NCBI GenBank assembly: GCA_004026145.2
Contig: CP034987.1
Coordinates: forward strand, 113,210 to 177,209
Direction of reading: 5' to 3'
Source of the DNA: Takifugu bimaculatus
Taxonomy: Eukaryota; Chordata; Actinopteri; Tetraodontiformes; Tetraodontidae
Length of the DNA stretch: 64,000 nucleotides
Shown here one piece after another: positions 40,688 through 51,316 of this stretch (its first letter is position 1; each line of letters starts with the position of its first letter). Below the pieces are notes generated by a model that made no database searches, was not told the origin of the DNA, and saw only the letters and a list, made by a program, of their open reading frames with translations. The translations under genes and the position numbers were made by a program.

Positions 40688-40770
40688 ACAGTGGGACCTC
40701 TACTTACAAATTTAATTTGTTCCAGAAGTTGCTTTGTAACCTGAAAATTACGTAAGTAGAGACGTGTTTT
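40688..40770. mobile_element. Probable MITE remnant with internal inverted repeat
   Basis: ACAGTGGGACCTCTACTTAC is followed by TTAATTTGTTCCAGAAG, then by GTAAGTAGAGACG and a TAATCCGCTCCAAGCC stretch. CTCTACTTAC (40699-40708) and GTAAGTAGAG (about 40751-40760) are perfect inverted copies. The wording resembles mariner-type non-autonomous elements of vertebrates whose ends start CAGTGG. No transposase is present. Confidence 0.5.
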
Positions 40771-43299
40771 CCATGTAAATGCCCTAATCCGCTCCAAGCC
40801 TCCATAAATTCGGACATATTTTTTTAATAAATCATAAAAATGCATCAAAACATGTAACAAATACATGTTACAATTGGATTACCGCACAATAAATAAAAGC
40901 CTTGGATGTAAAGAGGCCTGATTATTTGAAGCTGTTAAAAATATACAGTCCCTGCTTTCCAACCCACATCGCTTTAACTTGTGTTCGTGGGCTGATTTTC
41001 ACAGTGACCGTTTACATTTGTTTTATTCTGTAATAGAATGTTGTGCATTAAAGCACTGACGGGTTTGGACCAACACCAAAGTGGACTGTACAGAAGCGAA
41101 GACACATTTAATCATTTGTCAACTTGAAATGATCAAAAATCTTTGCTCTCCCCAAAATTCATGTGTCTCTTGTGGCTTACCACAGACTGTCATCTGCTTT
41201 TGTTGATGTTGTGTGTCCTGCCATTGAGCTTTATGTGCAGCTCCTTCATTTCTTCTAATTAGATGTTATTGACTTAATTTTACCATTTGCAATATCTTTG
41301 TTCTGTGGCCACAGCAGGGTAGATTGGAGATAATCTGATGACAGGGCCTGTGTTTAACTGGGTTAATAGGACAGCTGGCAAATTAGAGCATATTAGGTAT
41401 TAAACAGGAAATGGTGTGTTTGCATTTTTAAAATAGACCACCAGGCCTTTGAGACCAAATTCATCACTAGACCTGTTTCCACAATCAAATATTATATAGC
41501 CAAGTGAAATTGTTCACTTTTAGAGTCAAGAGTCAAGATGCACAAGAAACATGTAAAAACCCTGCTTCCGAAAACTTGATCCCCCCCTTCAAAAGAGGAA
41601 AGAACACCCGGAGACAGTCGGCAGGGAGGACGATTAGAGGTACTAAGGGGAAGGACAAGGTGGTGGAGGATAAGCACGTCACATGGTATTAGCTGTTTAC
41701 CCTTGTCCAGATATTTTTAGTATGGTTCGTCTTCAGATGCAGGAAGACACTATATCAAGATGAACGGAGAAGCGAAGGACTGGCTAGAGGTAAAAGGGAC
41801 GACATGTAAAGAAATAAAAAGGAGTAGCAGCGCTGCTGTTGAAGTTTGTTGTGATGGTGTGAGTGCGTGAGTCCTGGTTCAGCCCGATCAGCCCATGCTT
41901 TTTTTTTAGACAGGAGCTGCCCTCACATCTGGCCTGAGTTTCTGCCATGTGACTCCATTACAACTTGTTTCACCTTTGCAGCCTCATTGTTTCCGATCTG
42001 TGGTGGGGTTAACCCAATTCTTTTTTTAATCATGACAAAGTTGATACAAGTCAGTACTACTTTTAACTTGTTTGGGGCAACAGAATCATTTTAAGAGAAG
42101 AAAAAACCACTAAAACAAATGTGTAGCAGAGAGGTTCTGTGTGTTCAAACATGTGTGAAATTCACAGTAAAACCTCTTCATTTCTTTAGCAACAATCCCC
42201 ACATGCTAAATCCAAGCAGAGTCGTCTTGCTTGTCTGAAAAGCAGAAACATGTGGCCGAATTCTATATGAGAATGATTATAGTCATGATATCTATGATAG
42301 TCATTTTTTTAATATGTGCACACCCAAGACACATGCATGAAAGACTGGATTGTTATATTAAATTCAAAAGATTTGCCAAGCCTTCCCTGAGGCTTTAGTC
42401 AGAGAACACTAATTTCCTAGAAAACTGTAGCAAAGACAGGGATTTTATCTTAATATAATCTATATTGTTCACTATTTTATGAAAGGAAGTTGGTAAATTG
42501 GGGAAAATACATTTTATACTCTAATTCTTCTCTACTTATGTTTAGCACTCTGTGGCAAAAAGGCCTAGGTAGTACTGTTGAGGTTAATTTTGTCATCTAG
42601 AATATCTAACTTATTAGACTAACCTATTACATTATTTGTATGGGGGGATAGCATGATACCTTAAATACTTGTTTTACTCTATTAGTAATTATGTTTTTCA
42701 TTTAAGATAATGCTACATATGAGTATGTCAGTGCTCTTCTCTGGTTTCTGACAAAGTGATGGGGTGGAACATACTGCCTCTAGTGGCATGGCATGCCTGT
42801 ATATCGGCAAAGTCAACCCATATAAGGCACAATACAAATAAATTAAACCTGAGTGAGGAGAGCTCCTTACCTTTAAAACAGAGAATTTAATGCTAAAAAG
42901 AGAAAAGACAGAGATATCACAATCTCCTGTGGCTCTGTCAGCTGTAGATAGAGTACACACCGTCTGCTGTGGCCTGAAAATGGAGTGAACAAGTATGACG
43001 AGAGCAAGAGAGTGAGAGTGAGAGCGAAACTGCCTGGTGAGGAAGTAGAACTGAGGGGAGGGAGCAAGGCCGTCCTCTGTGGGCTCAGAGCGAGGATCTA
43101 ATGCTGACTTTGACACACACGTGTGAGAGCAGCTGCTGTTGTGGAGAGAGGGACGGAGGGGAGGCTGATATGACAGCTATCACAGGAGAAATTGGTTCGA
43201 AGGGACAACTGAACCACAGAAAGGTTTAGTCGAGAGAAGAGAAACTAGAAGCACCTGCTTGTGTTCTCCTGCAGGATTACACTTCCCCTGCTTCATCCA

Positions 43300-43408
43300 T
43301 GAAGAAGAAGAAGAAGCTTATCTCTGAATGATGTCTTTTCTGCTATAAATATCTGACTGCTGTCTTGGATTATTGTTCACTGTTAGCATGACACGGCACT
43401 CCATTTAG
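43300..43408 (+). promoter_or_regulatory. macf1: Cluster of three short upstream open reading frames before exon E
   Basis: Three ATG-to-stop frames lie in the presumed 5' UTR of exon E: 43300 (MKKKKKLISE, then TGA), 43331 (MSFLL, then TAA) and 43388 (MTRHSI, then TAG). If the transcript starts upstream of 43300, they would reduce or condition translation from the ATG at 43440. This depends on the unknown transcription start. Confidence 0.35.
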
Positions 43409-43439
43409 CACTGAAGGAAAACCGTGAGAGCTGTGAGCA

Positions 43440-43506
43440 ATGTGGCCTGACTACAGGAATGAATGTCATCTCAACGCTCACCTGTACTCGCTCATGTGCT
43501 GTGCAG
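43440..43506 (+). CDS. macf1: Probable macf1 alternative first coding exon E (MWPDYRNECHLNA...)
   Basis: An in-frame TGA two codons upstream makes the ATG at 43440 the first possible start; a G stands at -3. The 22 codons plus one base give MWPDYRNECHLNAHLYSLMC, then CA, and end at the strong donor CAG|GTCAGT. Phase 1 leads to MCCA-DERDRVQ with exon 45553, only 2 kb downstream. I do not recall the peptide from a described isoform. Two adjacent cysteines right before the common part could be lipidated (speculation). Support is phase, donor quality, in-frame stop and position; I see no homology evidence. Confidence 0.5.
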
Positions 43507-44102
43507 GTCAGTGTGTGCATCTGTGTGTCTATACGAAGTCTAGTTGTTCAGTGGTAGCAGTACTGTTCACGTCCCGTCAGCGGTCCGAGTGCTTCATGTC
43601 AGCTCGTGTTACTTGAACACTACATATTAGTGACAACATACACGTAAGGATTGCTAAGCGTTGGGTGAAGGATGAGAAAGAACATTTTGAGCGTTTGTTT
43701 ATGTTGTTGTTGGGAGTGGTACACATGTTACCAGTACTGTCCCCTGAGAATGAATGGCTGAATTAATGCCTTTCTCTTGCTCTCCCATTTACATCTAATT
43801 ATTTTTTTAGTTTAACTGGCAATCCTGGCGCAATTACACCACCATCGTGTGTGTGACTGTGTGCTTGTGTGGGGGGATACAATGGATTACTCTAGGCTAG
43901 TTGAGCTACCCTGGCAGGTTTTAGAAATAAGGCGTGCTACAGTGCTGAAACTGTTTTGCAAGAGTGTGTTGAAATATATGTTCTCTGCTCAGGGCTGGTC
44001 TTTACAGTGTAAACTCCTCAGTGGTCCATCCTCCACGTGGGGACTATGTTAGTGTCGTTTCATTTCAAACCCGATTTCCTTTGTTGAAATACTACAGCAC
44101 TC

Positions 44103-44121
44103 TGTGTGTGTGCGCGCGTGC

Positions 44122-44162
<41 letters not shown>
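44103..44162. repeat. (TG)n-(CG)n-(GA)n compound microsatellite
   Basis: TG with a short CG insert, then about 11 GA units. Confidence 0.93.
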
Positions 44163-44707
44163 TGGATAAGATAAGCTCTTCGTGGCAGGAAGCTACACTG
44201 TCTCCTTTCCTCACTACAGAAACAGAAAAACCGCTTGGCTTGGCTCGCTGTCTTGGGATTGGCTGCCACTGGATACTTTATATATTGGAGGGAAAAGTCC
44301 GACATGCAGTTGAGCTGAGAGTGAATAGATGATAATGATGATTGTTCTAATATTTAATATGATCCTTTTTTGTTGTGTTTGTCATGAAAATCAAATATAC
44401 ACGCAATCAGTGGTTGTTTTGACAAATTCTAAATTATTCTTTTACAGTGTAAAAAATTGTTATATATTGTTACAGATAGTTAAAAACATGTTTTTTCAGA
44501 AGCTATATGAAAACTATTTAATTTTAAAGGTTAGTTCAGATAAGGTAATATATTTACATTGTATATCATCTAAACAGATATTTAAACAATTTGTCTTTGG
44601 TTTTTTTGCAAAAAGCATTGGATAATATAATATAGTACTAACAATACATAGAGCAGTGTTTCTCAAACTGTGATTTGTATGTATTATGATCCCTGGTACT
44701 TGAGAAG

Positions 44708-44760
<53 letters not shown>
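44708..44760. repeat. (CA)n microsatellite
   Basis: CG-started CA run of about 25 units. Confidence 0.95.
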
Positions 44761-44765
<5 letters not shown>

Positions 44766-45454
44766 AACAACAACAATCACAAATGTGCTGAGACTTACAG
44801 AATGATTATCATATCTATTGATGAGAACTTCAGGAGGTAGCTTAACTAGCATGTTGCTTTAACTGGCAGCAAAAAAATATGGCGGTGGTTGTTGTTTACT
44901 GAAGCGTCCAACAAGGGTCTTTTTTAAAAATCTCCCACTTGGGCCACATTGAGACCACACTGAAATACATAACATCTCTTAAATGCCAAAATCTCCATAA
45001 AAGAAAGAATGCTGGATTCTCTCTTAAAGCCAGACATACAAAGAGGGTTTGCAGAGGCAGTGTGAAGGAAGAGGAGGTGGCAGGGGAATATAACAGAGTT
45101 GCAATCAAACATTAGGCTCTATTCCTGACTTAGTTAAAATTCACTACAGACCAAATACTGTTGGACAGTTAGGCAGTACACTGAAAGCAGAAAGAAGCAG
45201 GCGAGATCTAACTGGTCAAAAGAACAAGCAAACCTCAGTTTACTCAAGATGATGTCATCTAAGTTAAACATGGTACGGATATCTGCAGAAGACTGTGTGA
45301 GAGGTCAGGCTGGTAGATAAAGAGGGTCTTATCAACACAATTTCCACTTGTTCTTAGTGAACTTAGAGAGCCTTCATCATCGCTCAACTATTTGTAGTGC
45401 AGAATTATTGTAGTAGTAGAGACGAGTTAAATGAGGATGAATTAGTTATGATGC

Positions 45455-45481
45455 GGTGTGTGTGTGTGTGAGAGAGAGAGA
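45455..45481. repeat. Short (TG)n-(AG)n microsatellite
   Basis: About 8 TG and 6 AG units, some 70 bases before the common exon. Confidence 0.85.
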
Positions 45482-45552
45482 ATGTCCTCGCCCTTTGATC
45501 AATAAAAATATGGATGATATTTCTATAAATGTTATTTCTATGTGTTCTTCAG

Positions 45553-45614
45553 ATGAACGAGACAGGGTACAGAAAAAAACCTTCACGAAATGGGTCAACA
45601 AGCATCTGATCAAG
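45553..45614 (+). CDS. macf1: macf1 first common exon, start of CH1 (DERDRVQKKTFTKWVNKHLI)
   Basis: Acceptor TTCTTCAG (45545-45552). The two leading bases complete the Asp codon begun by the final G of every phase-1 first exon (A-E). The text DERDRVQKKTFTKWVNKHLI plus K is the entry to the first calponin-homology domain; QKKTFTKWxN is the first CH helix and part of the actin-binding site 1 region. The exon ends in phase 0 (ATC AAG|GTATGT). Residues 75-95 when started from exon A. In dystonin the equivalent reads DERDKVQKKTFTKWINQHL (from memory); the R in DRVQ fits MACF1. Confidence 0.97.
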
Positions 45615-47028
45615 GTATGTGCCATCGCATTGTTTGAGTCCACTTCACTCAGTCACCCAAAAGTGAAAAACAGTGAGATGTGATTTTTATTTTTGTTTTT
45701 TTTAAAGAAAAAAACACATGAATTGTTAATAAGATTTAATATTCTTATTATTCACATAAATAATTTGTTGATATCACAATTCTTTGCAACACATCAAATA
45801 AATAATGCTGGAATTATTGATGAGTAAAACATAGTATTAAAAGGTAATGCCTTTAAAGATAACTGGACAAGCTGTTCGTGACAGCTTTGACTTTAAGCAC
45901 TTTTTATTTTTTGAAATCTTAGGTCAAAGGGAAAAGATAGTTGATCCATTTTATCTTTTCTAGCTACAGTGTCTTCTGTGTATGCATGCACTGGACCTTT
46001 CTGCCATGATCAGACAGTACTGTGTGTTCCAAGTGTCTCACACACAGGCACAGTGGTCATCTTAAACAATTCAGACCATTTTTTTATCACATGATGCCGG
46101 ACGAAGGGCTCGACTGACCCAATAACTCTGGGTGGTTGCTGTCCCTTTGTAAGGTCAATGAATGTAACTCCATATCAGCTGACGCTGCCTGAGCCACTAC
46201 TGGCAGTAAATGTAGGTCACGATAGCAGCAGCAGGACAGGTGGCAATATTTTTAATACTTATGGATTATTTAATTATGTAGTTTATCTTCTTCAAATACA
46301 GAATAATTTCTCTATATATTTGTAAATAATAAACACTAAAAAGGTTAATTGTCAGCATGGGACTGTTGTTACTTTTAAAGTTGTCTTTCCATGTAGATTC
46401 ATCTGAATAGTCAATGATGCAAACGCATTTAACTGAATTAGATTTAAATGGTTGTAACCATCATTTTATTTGTCTACTCATTTACACTTTCACAAAATTG
46501 TTTTCTGTTTGGTCCGTATGCATTTGAATGTTTTAAGCTTCTCAGGAGAAATGGGAGCTATGGGAGTGTGTTTGTACAGTGTAAACACTGGCCTTTCAAT
46601 ACCTGCTGGCATGCAGTGACACATTTTGACCCTTTAGGCTGTTGACACAGTAGCCGAGGAAATATGAGGATTCAAGGGGCAATTTAAGAAGATAAAGAAC
46701 TGTTAACACTGTTTATCTTACAGGGGTAGTGATGTGATAGATGTTTATGCCATGAGAAAAGCAAGAAAGCAGTCAGATGACATCTGTAGTTACTTTTAGT
46801 TCTGAATCAAGTATAATTTGTCTTTATTTTCTTCCCTCTTTTGGCTTTTTTACATGCTTTACTACTTATTAATTAATATTTTTAATACTGGTATCTGTTA
46901 TGGAAAAGGTTATTTTAAGACAGCTGGAATGATTCCTGTTTTTTTACAGCTTAAAAAAAATCTTAATTCAAAATATTACATGTGTTATGGTCTGTCCGTC
47001 CGTCTGTCTGTCTGTCACCATATCTATA

Positions 47029-47210
47029 AATCTTGATTTGTATAGCATCTTTTACAATCAAAATTGTTTCAAGGCGCTTTCCAGAATCCCATGGCCTGAC
47101 CCCAGACAAGCAACAGTGGCAAGGAAAAACTCCCCTTTAACAGGAAGAAACCTTGAGCAGGACCAGGCTCATGTAGGGGGACCCTCCTGCTGATGGCCGG
47201 CTGGGTAGAG
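47029..47210 (-). repeat. Left arm of a fold-back pair of a fish dispersed repeat
   Basis: The reverse complement of this stretch matches 47572-47694: CTACCCAGCCGGCCATCAGC, the GGTCCCCCTACATGAGCC stretch, then the AAAGCGCCTTGAAACAATT tail. The left arm carries about 62 extra bases (roughly 47097-47163, AAGCAACAGTGGCAAGG...AAACCTTGAGCAGG) that the right arm lacks. The tail matches the repeat at window position 1. Confidence 0.85.
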
Positions 47211-47452
47211 AGAGAGGAGAAGGGGGAGGACAGGTAGAGGAGAGAATAGGCACAAGTCAGAAGGAGCGTTGCCCCTCTGGTCTGTAGTTAAAGATGTTTA
47301 TCTCTCCATAGCTTCGTCAAATCATCTGGAGTGACAGGTTTTTAAAAGCCCTAAGGTTGCATTGTTCTAGTCTTTAGCCCCAGCCTTGTGAGCGATGTCG
47401 ATCACAATGTCGATCACCTGACAGGCCTCTGTCACCCCACTGGATCATGGTT

Positions 47453-47571
47453 TCCTCTCCTCTCCTCTCCTCTCCTCTCCTCTCCTCTCCTCTCCTCTCC
47501 TCTCCTCTCCTCTCCTCTCCTCTCCTCTCCTCTTCTCTCCTCTCTCCTCTCTCCTCTCTCCTCTCTCCTCT
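47453..47571. repeat. (TCTCC)n minisatellite between the fold-back arms
   Basis: Some 14 TCTCC units, then TCTCTCC variants, ending at the right arm. The arm's own CTCTCTAC edge probably seeded the expansion. Confidence 0.93.
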
Positions 47572-47708
47572 CTCTACCCAGCCGGCCATCAGCAGGAGGG
47601 TCCCCCTACATGAGCCTGGTTAGGCCCTGGGATTCTGGAAAGCGCCTTGAAACAATTCTGATTGTAAAAGACGCTATACAAATAAAGATTGATTGATTGA
47701 TTGATTGA
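47572..47708 (+). repeat. Right arm of the fold-back pair, with (ATTG)n tail
   Basis: A head-to-head partner of the 47029-47210 arm. It ends with AATAAAGATTGATTGATTG, so both copies have their tails pointing outward. The 62-base middle block of the left arm is deleted here between short GACC/AACC words. Confidence 0.85.
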
Positions 47709-49001
47709 ATGGTTGGGTGTGGCATCTTGTCAGTGGCTGTCCCACTGAGACCACACAGTGTGAATGGGGGATGAGTCTTTAAAAGCATTGTAAGTGGCAG
47801 GTAGGCATTGTTTTAGACACCATCCTCTTTAAATCCAAAGCAGCATGAACCTGAAGTGATCTGAAAGATCTCTGAACAGGAGAATAGACGTCATTTCGTC
47901 CAGTTCTCAGCCACCAGGCTACTACGGGCTGGGCAACTCAGAACCTATACCAACATCTTGCTGTAGTTTTAAGAGCTTTTGTCACAAAGCTTCAGCACAA
48001 GCATTTCATAAATTCACAATTGCTTGATCCATAATTGACCTATTTAATTGTTTTAGTGATTCTTCATTTTTACCTGGTAACATTGCCCTTATGGCTGCAC
48101 AGGTCATTTTCAGACATTTTCCATTTATATCAGAGTGGCCTTTTAACAGCTGGTGTTCATACGTCATAGATGTGAGAATCCATTCAGAGAACTGTGAACC
48201 TGTGGCATTCTTGGAAATAACTCAACAGAAAGAAAGGTCCTTATTTCTAGTTAGTGATAAAACCATCGATTCTTCTTGCAATCTAATTACTACAGTCATT
48301 AGCTCCTGTTTGAAAACACATGATATTTATAGATATTAATAAATGTGTTTAAAGAAGATGAGGGTAAAATAAACAAAGCTGAAGGAATGAGGATGGTTTG
48401 ATGTAAGTTAGGTTTCATCTGTTCGAGCTCAAGTTTTAGCACAATGAAGAATTTTGAGATTTGAGGCTGTCGTGCCCTCTTCTGGTGAAACGTGGTAGCA
48501 CAGGTTTTGCGCATTTTTCATTTCAAACATGATTGAGAATTTTCATTAGTGTTGCCAAATTCTGTCATTTATACTGAAGCTTAAATAATATGATGCCAAG
48601 TTTAGAAAACATTAAATATAACCTTCCTATCATGGAGTTTACTGTGTATGAGATTTTCTGTCTGCACTGCCTCTCTGTCTCTCCATCCACCCGTCCGTCC
48701 ATCCGTCCGTCTGTCAAAAGCACCATTGCTGATTCACCTCATGAGTCATCATGTCAGCAGTCATTGCCACTGAAGACAGCCCAACCTCACAGCATTCACT
48801 ATGGCATAAATGTCATGGCAACAGACACAAGAGGTCACAGCTGGTGTGTCACCTCTGTTGCCTCAGTAACCATTGTTGAATCATCCTGTCAGTAGTGTTG
48901 AGTCAATAGAAAGGGATGTTCAGTCCCTGGACACTAAGCCTATCTCCTCCTTTCCCCCCTCACATCTCACACTTTTATAATTTTGCTCTGCATTTTTCTA
49001 G

Positions 49002-49091
49002 GTGAGGAAGCACATCACAGACCTGTATGAGGACCTGAGGGATGGACACAACTTGATCTCCCTGCTTGAGGTTCTCTCTGGAGTTACCTTG
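49002..49091 (+). CDS. macf1: macf1 CH1 exon (VRKHITDLYEDLRDGHNLIS...)
   Basis: Acceptor TTTTTCTAG|GTG; donor TTG|GTATGA; 30 codons in phase 0/0 (residues 96-125 from exon A). It reads VRKHITDLYEDLRDGHNLIS, then LLEVLSGVTL. DLYEDLRDGxxLISLLEVLSG is the hallmark core of spectraplakin/plectin CH1 domains. Human MACF1 has VRKHINDLYED and SGIKL at the same places (from memory), so only conservative changes are seen. A TC microsatellite begins within 40 bases of the donor. Confidence 0.97.
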
Positions 49092-49109
49092 GTATGATGT
49101 TTGTCTCCC

Positions 49110-49124
49110 TCACACACACACGCA

Positions 49125-49215
<91 letters not shown>
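49110..49215. repeat. (CA)n-(CT)n microsatellite next to a splice donor
   Basis: A short CA run and then about 44 uninterrupted CT units, starting 18 bases after the donor of the preceding exon. Confidence 0.96.
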
Positions 49216-49219
<4 letters not shown>

Positions 49220-50264
49220 TCCATCACCATCACATATTCAAATATTATCTCCATTTTTACCAAATGGCCACTGTATTTATTCCTTGTACAAAGCATTACT
49301 ATCTTGCAAACACTTTACCAAGTCTCTTCCAAACTATCTAACACAAATATTTTTTGTTTTTTATCCTATTTTTTATTTTATTTTACTTTTTATAACTAAA
49401 AGGGTGAAGAAGATCACTGAGTAATATTCTGGTCTAATTTAAAAATGTAAAATGTTGAATTAAGTTCAGTTAAGTTTTTCTACTCCAATACTTTTCCAGT
49501 TAGATGTGGGACATGTTCCTTTTGTTTTTATTAGCAGTGCAACGATGCAAGTTAATACCACTGTGTATCTTTGACGAAAAAGCAGTAATGAAACTATATT
49601 GATCATTACAGTAACACAGCACTAAAGTTTGGGGTATTTATTTAAAGACCAATTCAACTGTGTTTTAATAATTACTTATTTATTCTCAGAGCAGAAGTGT
49701 CTGAGTAGATGTCACCTAATATGTATTTTTCATTTGATAGTTAATTTGTAGCAAACCACCATTTATAGAAACAAAGTTTAAAAAACCCCACAAAAGGTTA
49801 AGTTTAGCTACGCCATAGCTAATGAACCTAATATTTTACATAACCAGTCAGTCAATTGAATGGCCTGTTAAGAGCAGTTGTTTGGGTTTTGGACTGGCTC
49901 TGGTCAGCATGCTGATGTAAGAGCATTAGTCCTAATGCTGTCAGACAGGCCATGACCTGAAGCAGGCCTGCTTTACTAACACAATCTGACAGCTGATTCC
50001 GTCTGGGTTTTTTTTTTTCGGACATCAAAAATCGGACTGTCATCTATTTTAAGTACTTATCCCTGTTTTTTAAATTTATCATCTTTCTTTTACCTATTTC
50101 CATATATTCTCATTTCTTCTATTAAAGCAACAGAAAAGTGGTCCTTCATTGAAAAGAGCATTTGGCTCAAGAGTGCCCCCTCTCATCTTGCTTAGAAGGG
50201 AGGAGGAGGAAGAGGAAGGAGCTCAGGGAGTATGTTTCAATCCACCCAACCTCCAACAGCTCAT

Positions 50265-50292
50265 AGCTCCCCCTGGCCAACAGGGGGAGCTG
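50265..50292 (+). promoter_or_regulatory. CTCF-like motif inside a perfect inverted repeat
   Basis: AGCTCCCCCT (50265-50274) and AGGGGGAGCT (50282-50291) are perfect inverted copies around a 7-base loop. The right half, GGCCAACAGGGGGAGCTG (50275-50292), closely follows the vertebrate CTCF core (CCAxxAGGGGGCGCT type), with A for C in GGGGGaGC. Binding is inference only. Confidence 0.4.
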
Positions 50293-50831
50293 TGTAAATG
50301 CACGTGTTTGATGTGCCATTGGTTTCATCCATTCCTGTGTATGAAGAGTCTAGAGGTTTCCAAGTGAGTCCTCCAAGGGCCGCAGCCCAGCAGGGTTTGT
50401 GTTCTACCGGGTAGACAACAGCAGACCAGGATTCCAGGTGAAAGCAAATGTCCCTGCTGGACTGTGGCCCTTGTCGGACCAAGTTTGGACCACCTTTGTA
50501 TTGAGTGTAGAGTATGAGTCACTAGACCTCTTAAACATCTGGAAATGATGGCATGTTGTGAATAACTGTTCCCCTTAAACTGGAATCCCTGTACTGCAAG
50601 AATTTTCAAAACTGTGAAAGCAGGTAAACCGGCCTGGTTGATTATGTTTTTTATTGGAATATAACATTTTTTCTTGAACAACACTAATAATTTGACTCTT
50701 TTCAGCATGTCTTTATCCAAGGCAACATCCCTTGGAAGACTAATTCCTTCCTCTTGTGTTTTACCACTAAACTAAATATGTTTAATTTCCTTATAACATT
50801 ATTACACAGTTATGTACTCTTTTCTTTCCAG

Positions 50832-50909
50832 CCCAGAGAAAAGGGGCGAATGAGATTTCATCGACTACAGAATGTCCAAATAGCACTGGACTTCCTCAAA
50901 CAGAGACAG
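50832..50909 (+). CDS. macf1: macf1 CH1 exon (PREKGRMRFHRLQNVQIALD...)
   Basis: Acceptor TTTCTTTCCAG; donor CAG|GTATGA; 26 codons, phase 0/0 (residues 126-151 from exon A). It reads PREKGRMRFHRLQNVQIALD, then FLKQRQ. RMRFHRLQNVQIALDFLK is the third CH helix region. The FLKQRQ ending agrees with MACF1 as remembered, whereas plectin has YLRHRQ and dystonin YLKRRQ. Confidence 0.97.
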
Positions 50910-51223
50910 GTATGAGTTCAGCCATATTACTAATTATATGATTTTGCTTTGATTTTCATCATTTTTTTTTCATCATTTTTTTTTGCATGTTGGATGCCAA
51001 AAGGTCCACATGTCAGTCATTTGACTGACCTAAGCCCTTTCATAATTTAAAAATCCTCTTTAATGTCTGATGTTAATAAAAGTTTTTAGATTCAAATTTC
51101 AAACGAGTCATTAACTCATAAACATTATTTCAATGAGATCTTTTCCTCTTTGTTTGAATCTTGCCCTTGGTGTTTTCACCGTGGCTGCACTGTTAAAGTT
51201 TGGGGCTATATTTTTTCTTCAAG
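50910..51223 (+). other. macf1: Short intron (314 bp)
   Basis: T-rich, with a repeated CATCATTTTTTTT near 50958-50983. No other signal. Confidence 0.85.
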
Positions 51224-51316
51224 GTCAAACTTGTGAATATCAGGAATGATGACATCACAGACGGGAACCCTAAACTGACATTAGGCCTCATCTGGACCAT
51301 CATCCTGCACTTCCAG
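51224..51316 (+). CDS. macf1: macf1 last CH1 exon (VKLVNIRNDDITDGNPKLTL...)
   Basis: Acceptor TCTTCAAG|GTC; donor CAG|GTTAGT; 31 codons, phase 0/0 (residues 152-182 from exon A). It reads VKLVNIRNDDITDGNPKLTL, then GLIWTIILHFQ, the end of CH1 (LVNIRxxDIxDGNPKLTLGLIWTIILHFQ signature). The final HFQ joins ISEIYV of CH2 in the exon at 60320. The 9-kb intron that follows separates the CH1 and CH2 halves and hosts an independent first exon. Confidence 0.97.

Larger units (their letters stand above)
39139..43439 (+). other. macf1: Intron between first exons D and E, with the likely promoter of E at its end
   Basis: No other supported exon. A MITE-like repeat lies at about 40688-40770. The last 300-400 bases (from about 43080) are purine-rich (GGAGAGAGGGACGGAGGGGAGG) and probably contain the promoter and 5' UTR of the 43440 exon. 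An open frame at 41747 (MNGEAKDWLE) ends at a GT in phase 0, which does not fit the common acceptor. Confidence 0.55.
43507..45552 (+). other. macf1: Intron between exon E and the first common exon
   Basis: Contains microsatellites at 44103-44162, 44708-44760 and 45455-45481. No further coding sequence is seen. Confidence 0.7.
45615..49001 (+). other. macf1: Intron within CH1 (contains the fold-back repeat)
   Basis: Holds the inverted repeat pair at 47029-47694 with its TCTCC satellite. The rest shows no exon or regulatory element I can support. Confidence 0.75.
49092..50831 (+). other. macf1: Intron within CH1
   Basis: Begins with a CA/(TC)n array. Contains a CTCF-like palindromic motif at 50265-50292 and a purine-rich AGGAGGAGGAAGAGGAAGG stretch at about 50200. 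No exon is seen. Confidence 0.7.

Noticed and set aside
41747..41857. Short frame MNGEAKDWLE followed by a GTAAAA donor as another macf1 first exon
   Set aside because: The donor is in phase 0, which does not fit the common phase-1 acceptor at 45553, and no acceptor or recognisable peptide supports it.
43541..43600. tRNA-like words (GTTCAGTGGTAG and GGTCCGAGTGC)
   Set aside because: An A-box-like and a weak B-box-like word occur, but no acceptor stem, anticodon stem or T-loop can be folded, and the B box departs from GGTTCGANTCC.
49066..49424. Tandem repeats as a CRISPR array
   Set aside because: Simple dinucleotide array without spacers in a vertebrate gene; no CRISPR-like structure occurs anywhere in the window.
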